DNA of 7,413 bases from JAWLGW01 sp964569055 (lineage in GTDB: Bacteria > Planctomycetota > J058), in NCBI GenBank assembly GCA_964569055.1, contig CAZMSZ010000368.1, positions 1 to 7,413 of the forward strand, given 5' to 3'. Position numbers and translations under genes: made by a program. Below are positions 1 to 5,743 of the stretch, piece after piece (position 1 is the stretch's first letter; each line of letters opens with the position of its first letter). Below the pieces are notes generated by a model, which worked only from the letters and a program-made list of their open reading frames with translations, did not search any database and was not told the DNA's origin.

Positions 1-17
1 GGATGCCGATCTGACAG

Positions 18-48
18 CCTCCGCCATTCCAAGCGACTTGCGCGGAGG
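18..48. repeat. Nested inverted repeat downstream of the DUF523 gene
   Basis: Arms CCTCCGC (18-24) and GCGGAGG (42-48) are perfectly complementary. Inside them a second pair, CAAG (30-33) and CTTG (37-40), closes a 3-nt loop, so a two-tier hairpin is possible. It sits 10 nt past the stop codon of the minus-strand DUF523-DUF1722 gene, where a terminator would be expected. There is no T-run after it on either strand, so it is not a classical intrinsic terminator. The rest of bases 1-57 shows no gene. A chance structure in GC-rich DNA is possible. Confidence 0.3.
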
Positions 49-57
49 TGCACTACT

Positions 58-1038
58 CTAGCCCTGGTTGAGGAGCATCAGCTCCGCGGGCTCCGGTTCG
101 AGGTAGCGCTGCTCGGCGAGCCAGCTCACTTCGTAGCGCCGGACCAGGTGACGGAGCAGCGTGATCGGGACGAGCCGCGGCACCCGGCCGCGGCGGTAGT
201 CCTCGATCAGGCCGGCCAGCTCGCGTCGCTCCTGCGGGTCGGCGTGATCGCGCAGGTGCCCCGCCGCGTGCTGGAGCGCGTCCACGTGCCGCCCGCGGGT
301 GGCGCCGCGCTCGAGGGCGCTCATGTAGCCGTCGAAGTAGTCGCGCGCGACCTCCGCGCGCGGGCGGCCCTTGGCGGCGGCCACCAGCGCGCCCAGGCGG
401 CGGTAGCGGGCGGGGTCGTGGGCGAGGAGCAGCAGCTTCTCGGCGGTGTGGAACCGCACCAGCGCGTTCACGCTCCAACGCCCGGCGAACAGCGCGCGCA
501 CGCGGCGGTAGCCGAACAGCCGGACCACGAACCGCTCGCGCAGGGCCGGGTCGTGCAGCCGCCCCTCCTCCTCGACCGGCAAGTGAGGGAAGCGCGCCAG
601 GAGGACGCGCGCGAAGGCGCCGACCCCGCGGCGCGAGGGGGCGCCGCCGGTGCCGTACAGGCGGACGCGCTCCATGCCGCAGCTCGGGCTGTCCTTCTTG
701 AGCAGGTAGCCCGAGAGGCCCGCGCGCTCCAGCTCGCGGCAGCGCGTCTCGGCCAGGCGCGCCATGCCGGCCGTCAGGTCGCGTCCGCTCCCGGGCGCCA
801 CGAGGTGCACCGCCTCGCCCCGTCGCTCCAGCCGGATCGGCTCGCGCGGCACCCCCAGGCCCAGCTCCGCCTCGGGGCAGAACGGGACGTACTCCACGAA
901 CGGCCCGAGCAGGTCCACCACGAACGGGTCGCGCTTGTGCCCGCCGTCGTAGCGCACGCGCTCGCCCAGCAGGCAGGCCGAGACGCCCACCCGCGGGGGC
1001 GCCTCGGCCGGCTCGCTCACCGCGGGGAGCCGCCTCAC
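58..1038 (-). CDS. DUF523-DUF1722 two-domain protein (TudS / YbbK-YbgA type)
   Basis: A 326-residue protein with two recognisable domains. Residues about 15-155 are a DUF523 domain, the family of thiouracil desulfidase TudS. It has VSACLLGERVRYDGGHK near the start, then PFCPEAELGLGVPREP and KKDSPSCG. C22, C54 and C120 match the three cysteines that hold the [4Fe-4S] cluster in TudS, leaving one iron site open for the sulfur of a substrate. Residues about 175-320 are a DUF1722 (YbgA-like) domain, with FHTAEKLLLLAHDP, YFDGYMSAL and LRHLVRRYEVSWLAEQRYLEPEP; its function is unsettled. The fused layout is known in other bacteria. Start: GTG at 1038 with GAGG (1044-1047) 5 nt upstream; a second GTG at residue 7 is possible. 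It lies 70 nt after ftsQ on the same strand, so it may share that transcript, though no functional link to division is evident. Substrate here is unknown; sulfur removal from a thiolated base is an inference from family. Confidence 0.88.
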   Translation of the reverse strand: MRRLPAVSEPAEAPPRVGVSACLLGERVRYDGGHKRDPFVVDLLGPFVEYVPFCPEAELGLGVPREPIRLERRGEAVHLVAPGSGRDLTAGMARLAETRCRELERAGLSGYLLKKDSPSCGMERVRLYGTGGAPSRRGVGAFARVLLARFPHLPVEEEGRLHDPALRERFVVRLFGYRRVRALFAGRWSVNALVRFHTAEKLLLLAHDPARYRRLGALVAAAKGRPRAEVARDYFDGYMSALERGATRGRHVDALQHAAGHLRDHADPQERRELAGLIEDYRRGRVPRLVPITLLRHLVRRYEVSWLAEQRYLEPEPAELMLLNQG

Positions 1039-1043
1039 CGCGG

Positions 1044-1047
1044 CCTC
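1044..1047 (-). promoter_or_regulatory. Ribosome binding site of the DUF523-DUF1722 gene
   Basis: GAGG followed by the 5-nt spacer CCGCG and the GTG start at 1038. This placement supports the first GTG over the in-frame GTG six codons later. In the 70-nt gap behind ftsQ the only promoter-like piece is a TATCCT on the minus strand with no -35 partner, so transcription from upstream is more likely. Confidence 0.5.
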
Positions 1048-1108
1048 ACGTCGGGTGCCATGCTTCGAGGATACGCGCGCGCCGCCGCGCCCGCGCGACG
1101 GGGGCGGC

Positions 1109-2152
1109 TCAGCGCGCGGCCACCGCGGGGGCCGCGCGCAGCACGTAGGTGGTCTGGTCCCAGCGGAGCGAGACCTGCTCGACGCGGGCGAGGTCGGGGA
1201 AGGCGGCGAGGAACGCCTCGAGCTCGGCGCGCTTGACGGCGCCGGCGCGGTGGGGGCGCTCGCTCGTCCCGGCGCGGCCCCAGGCGACGGAGGTGCCGCC
1301 GACGAGCGTGAGGGTGACCTCGCTCGCCAAAGGGTCCTGCGCGCCGCCGAGGTTGCCGACGTCGATCGCCTCGACCCGCGCGGCGAGGGGGCCGAGGTCC
1401 TCGAGCACGCGCACCGCCGCGGCGAGCGCGCGCTGGCGGGCCAAGGCGCGCGAGGCCGCGGGGACGCCGGACAGCAGCGGGAGCAGCGCCGGCTGCGCGC
1501 CGTAGCTGGCCGGGATCAGCGCGCCGTCGTGGGTGAGCAGGGCGTCGCCCACCCGCGCGATCGGCCGGCGGGTGCGGACGCGGAACCGGAGGCGCGCGGG
1601 CGCCTCGAGGCGGACCTCGTCGACCGCCTCGACCCAGGGGAGCTCGCGCAGGCTGGCCGCGAGGAACGGCACCAGGCGCCGATCGAAGGCGTGCGCCTCC
1701 ACGGGGAGCGGCAGGCGGGCCACGTCGCGGCGCGCCGCCTCGGACAGCCCGGCAGGAGGCGCCGGGCACTGGAGCTGGGCCGCGCCGAGCGCGAACTGCG
1801 GCCAGGCTTCGACCCGCTGGCGGACGGCGTGCGAGGCGCCGGCGACCGCGCCGGCCAGCACCGCCAGCGCGGCCAGGCGGCGGACCTCGGGCACCGCGCT
1901 CACGCGCCGCGCCGCGCGGGCGAGGCCGGCCGCGGCCCAGGCCACCCCGGCGGCGACTCCGCGCGCGCCGCGGGTCGCCGCGCTCCCGGCCAGGCGCGCG
2001 CCTTGGCCGAACGTGCCCGCCCCGGCGGCGAGGCTGCTCGCGGCCGAGGAGGCGCGGGGGCGGGCGGGTGCGCGCCGGCGGCGGGGCTGCGGGGCGCGCG
2101 CGGCGGGCTCGGCCCCGGCGGCGGTCGTGCGCTGGGAGGGACGGCGGGCCAC
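1109..2152 (-). CDS. ftsQ: Cell division protein FtsQ (POTRA domain)
   Basis: A 347-residue single-pass membrane protein. FtsQ links early and late divisome proteins through FtsB and FtsL; most of it lies on the outer face of the cytoplasmic membrane. Residues 1-92 form a long cytoplasmic tail rich in Arg, Ala and Pro, much longer than the roughly two dozen residues in E. coli FtsQ. Residues about 93-110 (LAALAVLAGAVAGASHAV) are the membrane segment. A POTRA-like region follows at about 120-200, with the typical LRELPWVEAVDEVRLEAPARL and RTRRPIARV. The beta domain ends in VEQVSLRWDQTTYVLRA, like the family's LRY/LRW strand. Start: GTG 2 nt after the ddl TAA, with GAGG spaced 5 nt; the frame stays open upstream inside ddl, but that part is not FtsQ-like. 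The call rests on architecture and position directly after ddl, since FtsQ sequences diverge strongly. No ftsA or ftsZ follows. Confidence 0.87.
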   Translation of the reverse strand: MARRPSQRTTAAGAEPAARAPQPRRRRAPARPRASSAASSLAAGAGTFGQGARLAGSAATRGARGVAAGVAWAAAGLARAARRVSAVPEVRRLAALAVLAGAVAGASHAVRQRVEAWPQFALGAAQLQCPAPPAGLSEAARRDVARLPLPVEAHAFDRRLVPFLAASLRELPWVEAVDEVRLEAPARLRFRVRTRRPIARVGDALLTHDGALIPASYGAQPALLPLLSGVPAASRALARQRALAAAVRVLEDLGPLAARVEAIDVGNLGGAQDPLASEVTLTLVGGTSVAWGRAGTSERPHRAGAVKRAELEAFLAAFPDLARVEQVSLRWDQTTYVLRAAPAVAAR

Positions 2153-2154
2153 GG

Positions 2155-3156
2155 TTACCTCACGACCCCCCGGATCGCGAGCCGGCACAGGCGCTCGCAC
2201 AGCGCGTCGAACGGGAGGTCGATCGCCGCGGCCGCCTTGGGGAGGAGGCTGGTGGGCGTGAGGCCCGGGATCGTGTTGACCTCCAGGATCGCGAGGCGGT
2301 CGGCGCGCGGGTCGTAGCGCAGGTCGGTGCGCGAGAAGTCCTCGCAGCCGAGCACCTCGTGCGCCGTGAGCGCGGCCTCCTGCGCGCGCGCCCGCACCGC
2401 GGCCGGGACGGCCGGCGAGTCGACGCGGTAGCGGGTCCCGGTGCTCTTGTCGTACTTGGCCTGGTAGTCGAAGAACGTGCGCTCCGCCACCGCCTCGACC
2501 ACCGGCAGCGCGCGCCCGTCGAGCACCCCGCAGGTCAGCTCGTGCCCGGGAATGAACTCCTCGATCATGAGGTCCTGCCGGAAGCGGGCCCCCTCCTCGA
2601 GCGCGCGCCGGAGCTGCGCGCCGTCGGCGCACAGGGTCACGCCCACGCTCGAGCCCATGCGCACCGGCTTGACCACCACCTTGCCCGGCGGGGTCATGCG
2701 CACCGCGTGGCGAATCGCCCGCTCGCCGAAGGGGAACTCCACGATCCGGTGCGCGGCGAGCGGCAGCCCCGCGCGCGCCAGGAGCCGCTTGGCGCGGGCC
2801 TTGTCGTAGGCGCGCGCGCTCGCCTCGGGCCCCGAGCCGGTGTAGGGGACCTTCAGGCGCGCCAGCAGGTGCTGCACCGTGCCGTCCTCGCCGAACTCCC
2901 CGTGGAGCGCGACGAACGCGAGGTCGATCCCGCTCGGGAGCGCCGCGGCCAGCTCGCGCTCGGTGCTCGAGGCGAGCAGGCAGCGGTGCACGGTGTGCCC
3001 GCGCCGCTCGAGGGCGTCGGCCACCTCGCGGCCCGACACGAGCGACACCTCGCGCTCGTGCCCGACGCCGCCCATGAGGACGGCGATCTTCAGGGCGCGA
3101 CCCGGGTGGGGCGAGGGGGTCAGGGGGCGGCGGCGACGCTTGGCGGTGCTGAGCAC
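2155..3156 (-). CDS. ddl: D-alanine--D-alanine ligase
   Basis: A 333-residue ATP-grasp enzyme that joins two D-Ala using ATP in the cytoplasm, giving the dipeptide added by MurF. Landmarks in order: GGVGHEREVSLVSG (29-42) with E34 matching E. coli DdlB E15; HGEFGEDGTVQ (85-95); PYTGSG (104-109); VVVKPVRMGSSVGV (160-173) with S169 matching S150; EEFIPGHELTCGVLDG (199-214); DYQAKY (230-235) with Y235 matching Y216, the residue linked to D-Ala rather than D-lactate as acceptor; D278, E292 and N294 as metal ligands in RTDLRYDP and LEVNTIPGLT. Deviations from common consensus: Gly32 for Ser, Met167 for Glu. About 20 basic residues (KRRRRPLTPSPHPGR) precede the first strand and are not part of the family core. 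Start: GTG with a strong GGAGGAG five bases upstream, 11 nt after the murCB stop. Length is close to the family's usual 300-370. Confidence 0.96.
   Translation of the reverse strand: MLSTAKRRRRPLTPSPHPGRALKIAVLMGGVGHEREVSLVSGREVADALERRGHTVHRCLLASSTERELAAALPSGIDLAFVALHGEFGEDGTVQHLLARLKVPYTGSGPEASARAYDKARAKRLLARAGLPLAAHRIVEFPFGERAIRHAVRMTPPGKVVVKPVRMGSSVGVTLCADGAQLRRALEEGARFRQDLMIEEFIPGHELTCGVLDGRALPVVEAVAERTFFDYQAKYDKSTGTRYRVDSPAVPAAVRARAQEAALTAHEVLGCEDFSRTDLRYDPRADRLAILEVNTIPGLTPTSLLPKAAAAIDLPFDALCERLCRLAIRGVVR
2158..2161 (-). promoter_or_regulatory. Ribosome binding site of ftsQ, inside the end of ddl
   Basis: GAGG lies in the last sense codons of ddl, directly before its TAA stop (2155-2157). 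A 5-nt spacer, TAACC, leads to the GTG at 2150-2152. The stop codon therefore sits between the Shine-Dalgarno and the start codon, an arrangement typical of translational coupling. It decides the ftsQ start, because the ftsQ frame has no stop for several hundred bases upstream. Confidence 0.65.
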
Positions 3157-3161
3157 GGGAT

Positions 3162-3168
3162 CTCCTCC
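3162..3168 (-). promoter_or_regulatory. Ribosome binding site of ddl overlapping the murCB stop codon
   Basis: Minus-strand TAGGAGGAG contains both the TAG stop of murCB (3168-3170) and a strong GGAGGAG Shine-Dalgarno (3162-3168). A 5-nt spacer, ATCCC, leads to the GTG at 3154-3156. This fixes the ddl start even though about 20 non-conserved residues then precede the ligase core. It also suggests that ddl translation is coupled to the end of murCB. Confidence 0.7.
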
Positions 3169-5570
3169 TAGGCGACGAGCCGCAGCTCGGTCTCGAGCGC
3201 GATCCCGCGGGCGGCGAGCACGCGGGCGCGGACCTCCTCGAGCAGCGCGACGATCTCGGCGGGCGAGGCGCCGCCTTCGTTGACGATGAAGTTGGCGTGG
3301 ACGGGCGAGACGCGGGCCCCGCCCCGGCGCAGCCCCTTGAGGCCGAGCCCGTCGATCAGCCGGCCCGCGCTCTCGCCGGGCGGGTTGCGGAACACGCACC
3401 CGGCGCTGCGGGCCTCGAGCGGCTGGGTGCGCGCCTTCTTGGCGCTGGCCTCCAGGCGCTGGCGCCGGAGGCGGGCGCGGTCGTCGGGGCGCAGGGCGAG
3501 GTCGACCGTCAGGACCAGGCAGCCCTCGAGCTCCGAGCCGCGGTAGCGCAGCCCGAGCTGGTCGCCGCGGCGCCAGCGCACGGTCCCGTCGCGCTCGACC
3601 ACCCGGGCCCGCGCCACCAGCGCGCCGACCGAGCCGCCGTCCGGAGGGCCGCCGGCGTTGCCGAACACCGCTCCGCCCACGGTCCCCGGGATCCCAGCGA
3701 ACGCCTCCAGCCCGCCCAGGCCGTGCTTCTCGGCCAGGCGGATCAGCCCGGGCAGGCTGGCGCCCGCGGCGGTGCGCACCGTGCTCCCCAGCGCGCGCGC
3801 CTCGCGCAGGCGCCGGGTCAGGAGCACGGCGCCGTCGTGGCGCTCGCTCGCGAACAGGGTGTTGGACCCGCCGCCGAGCGGGACCACCGGCACGCCACAG
3901 CGGCGCAGGGCGCGCAGCGCGTGGATCGCCTCCTCCTCGTCGCGCGGGGTGACCAGGAACCGGGCGGACCCGCCCGCCTTGAACGTGCAGTGGGGGCCGA
4001 GCGGGGCGTCGCGCAGCAGCGCGGGCCCGAGCGCCGCCTCGAGCCGCTCGGAGAGCGCCTCGGGGAGGAGGAGCGTCGGCGCCCGCCGCGGCGCCGCGAC
4101 CTCGCGCTCCGCGAGGACGCGGGCGACCTCGTGGGCCACGCCGCTGACCTTGCCGGCCCCGAGGAACAGCGCCACGTCGCCCGCCCCGAGCAGCGCCGGC
4201 GCCGCCTGGGCCAGCTCGCTCAAGGTGCCGACGTGGGTCGCCTCGCTGCGCGGCTCGCGCGCGCGGACCGCCTGGGCGAGGGTGGTCGCCGACACGGCGC
4301 GAATGTCCTCGGGGCGGTCGCGGCAAATGAACACGTCCGCCAGGAGCACCCGGTCGGCGTCCGACAGCGCCTTCACGAACCCGTCCCACAGCTCGCGCGT
4401 GCGGCTGGCCTGGTGGGGCTCGAAGCACACCACCACCCGGCGCTCGGGCCAGCGGGCGCGCGCCGCGCCGATCACGGCCGCGACGGCGGTCGGGTGGTGC
4501 GCGTAGTCGTCGACGACCACGCAGTCCCCCGCGTGCAGCACCTCGAACCGGCGCCGCACCCCGCGAAACCCGCTCACCGCGGCCGCCGCCTCGGCCGCCG
4601 GCACGCCCGAGGCCACGGCGGCCGCGATCGCCGCCAGGGCGTTGGCCGCGTTGTGCGCGCCCGGGACCGCGAGGCGCACCGGCGCGACCGGCTCGCCCCG
4701 CACCCGGAGCGTGAACCGCGCCAGCCCGCCCTCCACCGTCAGGGCGCCCGCGGCGAAGGTGGCGGCCGGGTCGACCAGCGACACCGTCTCGACCGCGAGG
4801 TCGGGGCGCAGCCCCGCCGCGGTGCGCGCCACCTCGCAGGCGGCCGGCGAGTCGGCCGACACGATCAGCGTCCCGCCCGGGCGGATCCGGCTGGCGAAGC
4901 CCGCGAACGCCAGCACGATCTCCTCGAGCCCGCCCGGGTAGCAGTCGAGGTGGTCCTCCTCCACGTTGAGGATCACGGCCACCGCGGGCGTGTACTGGCG
5001 GAAGGAGTGGTCGTACTCGCAGGCCTCGAACACCAGCTCGGGCCCGGCCCCCAGCGCGGCCGGGGCGGGGAGGTCCTGCGGGTCGCCCCCCACGACCCAC
5101 GAGGGCTCGCGCCCGCAGGCGCGCAGCACGTGGGCGGTCAGCGCGGTAGTGGTCGTCTTGCCGTGGGTCCCGGCGATCGCCACCCCGCGCCGCGCGGCGA
5201 CTAGCGCGCCCAGGGCCTCGGCGTACTTCACCACCGGGACCCCGCGCCGCAGCGCCGCGATCCGCTCGGGGTGGTCGGCGGGCAGGGCCGCGGTCGCGAT
5301 CACCAGGTCGGGGGCCGGCCCCTCGTCGCCGTCGGCCGCCCCGATCCGGACCGCGATCCCCTCGGCCTCCAGCGCGTCGGTCCGGCTGGAGCGCGCCGCG
5401 TCCGACCCCGAGACCGCATGCCCGAGCGCCGCCAAGAGCCGCGCCAACCCCGACAGCCCAGTCCCGCCGATCCCGGCGCACGACACCGCGAGCGGAGCCC
5501 CCCCGGCGGGCCGGGCCATGCGCTCGAGCAACGCCCGCCGCGCGTCCGTGGCCTCGACCGTGGAGCCCAT
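3168..5570 (-). CDS. murC-murB: Bifunctional MurC-MurB fusion (UDP-MurNAc--L-Ala ligase / UDP-MurNAc dehydrogenase)
   Basis: One unbroken 800-residue protein carries two cytoplasmic peptidoglycan precursor enzymes. Residues about 25-490 are MurC, which adds L-Ala to UDP-MurNAc: AGIGGTGLSGLARLL (32-46), ATP loop GTHGKTTTT (134-142), EACEYDHSF (182-190), NVEEDHLD (202-209), PGAHNAANALAAIA (303-316), GVRRRFEVL (337-345), VVDDYAHHPTA (352-362). A linker of about 20-25 residues follows. Residues about 515-800 are MurB, which reduces UDP-GlcNAc-enolpyruvate with NADPH and FAD: TFKAGGSARF (529-538), LGGGSNTLF (565-573), FAGIPGTVGGAVFGNAG (624-640), LRYRGSE (674-680), SAGCVFRNPPGESAGRLID (722-740), HANFIVNEGG (758-767), LETELRL (792-798). 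MurB acts just before MurC, so the product could pass from C- to N-terminal half. C725 stands where E. coli MurB has its proton-donating Ser. Start chosen at ATG 5568-5570 because GGAGG lies 5 nt upstream; an in-frame ATG seven codons earlier (5591) has no spaced Shine-Dalgarno. Confidence 0.95.
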   Translation of the reverse strand: MGSTVEATDARRALLERMARPAGGAPLAVSCAGIGGTGLSGLARLLAALGHAVSGSDAARSSRTDALEAEGIAVRIGAADGDEGPAPDLVIATAALPADHPERIAALRRGVPVVKYAEALGALVAARRGVAIAGTHGKTTTTALTAHVLRACGREPSWVVGGDPQDLPAPAALGAGPELVFEACEYDHSFRQYTPAVAVILNVEEDHLDCYPGGLEEIVLAFAGFASRIRPGGTLIVSADSPAACEVARTAAGLRPDLAVETVSLVDPAATFAAGALTVEGGLARFTLRVRGEPVAPVRLAVPGAHNAANALAAIAAAVASGVPAAEAAAAVSGFRGVRRRFEVLHAGDCVVVDDYAHHPTAVAAVIGAARARWPERRVVVCFEPHQASRTRELWDGFVKALSDADRVLLADVFICRDRPEDIRAVSATTLAQAVRAREPRSEATHVGTLSELAQAAPALLGAGDVALFLGAGKVSGVAHEVARVLAEREVAAPRRAPTLLLPEALSERLEAALGPALLRDAPLGPHCTFKAGGSARFLVTPRDEEEAIHALRALRRCGVPVVPLGGGSNTLFASERHDGAVLLTRRLREARALGSTVRTAAGASLPGLIRLAEKHGLGGLEAFAGIPGTVGGAVFGNAGGPPDGGSVGALVARARVVERDGTVRWRRGDQLGLRYRGSELEGCLVLTVDLALRPDDRARLRRQRLEASAKKARTQPLEARSAGCVFRNPPGESAGRLIDGLGLKGLRRGGARVSPVHANFIVNEGGASPAEIVALLEEVRARVLAARGIALETELRLVA

Positions 5571-5575
5571 CACCA

Positions 5576-5580
5576 CCTCC
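5576..5580 (-). promoter_or_regulatory. Ribosome binding site that decides the murCB start
   Basis: GGAGG with spacer TGGTG stands before the ATG at 5568-5570. The alternative ATG at 5589-5591 has only GGGG directly abutting it, with no spacer. That GGGG can also pair with CCCC in a small hairpin (5592-5602). The shorter form, lacking MARSEVV, is therefore preferred. The two forms differ by seven residues that lie outside the MurC core. Confidence 0.6.
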
Positions 5581-5591
5581 GACCGCGCCAT

Positions 5592-5602
5592 CCCCAGCGG
5601 GG
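5592..5602 (-). repeat. Small hairpin just upstream of the alternative murCB ATG
   Basis: On the minus strand CCCC-GCT-GGGG forms a 4-bp G:C stem with a 3-nt loop, ending one base before the ATG at 5591. It could hide the GGGG from the ribosome. No T-run follows, so it is not a terminator. Confidence 0.3.
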
Positions 5603-5628
5603 TCCGGGGTGTCTATCGGCATCGGGAG

Positions 5629-5651
5629 GGGGGGAGCGTTAGGGGGGAGCG
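5629..5651. repeat. Direct repeat GGGGGGAGCG x2, 13-bp period, in the murCB leader
   Basis: Plus-strand GGGGGGAGCG occurs at 5629-5638 and 5642-5651, separated by TTA. In the murCB transcript this becomes a C-rich, G-poor stretch. Extending left to 5624, the G-runs GGG, GGGGGGG and GGGGGG, with loops of 1, 1 and 7 bases, fit the usual G-quadruplex pattern on the plus strand, which is the template for murCB. Function is unknown; the location is between queG and murCB. Confidence 0.55.
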
Positions 5652-5671
5652 AAGGTCGTTGCGGCGCGCTC

Positions 5672-5687
5672 CCCGTTCGGGAACGGG
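5672..5687. repeat. 16-bp palindrome CCCGTTC-GG-GAACGGG upstream of murCB
   Basis: Seven-base arms CCCGTTC (5672-5678) and GAACGGG (5681-5687) are perfect inverted repeats around a GG centre. This symmetry fits an operator for a dimeric repressor, or a short hairpin with a larger loop. The spacing does not match a LexA box of the GAAC-N4-GTTC type. There is no T-run behind it on either strand, so it is a poor terminator for queG. Confidence 0.45.
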
Positions 5688-5700
5688 CCCAAGACAACAC

Positions 5701-5723
5701 GGAATATCAACAGGGAATATCAA
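5701..5723. repeat. AT-rich direct repeat GGAATATCAA x2, 13-bp period, upstream of murCB
   Basis: GGAATATCAA occurs at 5701-5710 and 5714-5723, separated by CAG. Read on the minus strand it is TTGATATTCC twice. It is one of the few AT-rich spots in the window and lies about 130-155 nt before the murCB start and 20-43 nt after the queG stop. TTGATA resembles a -35 hexamer, but no good -10 lies 16-18 bases downstream of either copy. A tandem protein-binding site or a lineage-specific promoter is possible. Confidence 0.5.
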
Positions 5724-5743
5724 TTGGAAGTGCCAGACCAGAC

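Noticed and set aside
1039..1108. GC-rich hairpin and TATCCT -10-like string between ftsQ and the DUF523 gene
   Set aside because: No T-run for a terminator and no -35 partner for a promoter; such stems are expected by chance at this composition.
148..1236. Plus-strand open frame opposite the DUF523-DUF1722 gene
   Set aside because: No recognisable domain, no Shine-Dalgarno of note, and it is fully opposite a gene with clear conserved motifs.
3297..5204. Very long open frame (635 codons) on the plus strand opposite murCB
   Set aside because: The product is a low-complexity Arg/Ala/Gly string with no family motif. The minus-strand frame has complete MurC and MurB motifs. GC-rich codons remove stops from the opposite strand.
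5672..5687. LexA or SOS box upstream of murCB
   Set aside because: The half-sites are GTTC-N2-GAAC, the wrong orientation and spacing for GAAC-N4-GTTC or GTTC-N7-GTTC boxes.
3157..5700. Upstream continuation of the ddl frame through the whole murCB region as one giant protein
   Set aside because: The extension is compositionally biased and motif-free, and ddl has its own strong ribosome binding site and GTG start.
5722..5740. Sigma-54-like string TGGCAC...TTGAT on the minus strand upstream of murCB
   Set aside because: The distance between the GG and the second element is one base too long, and the expected GC of the -12 element reads GA.
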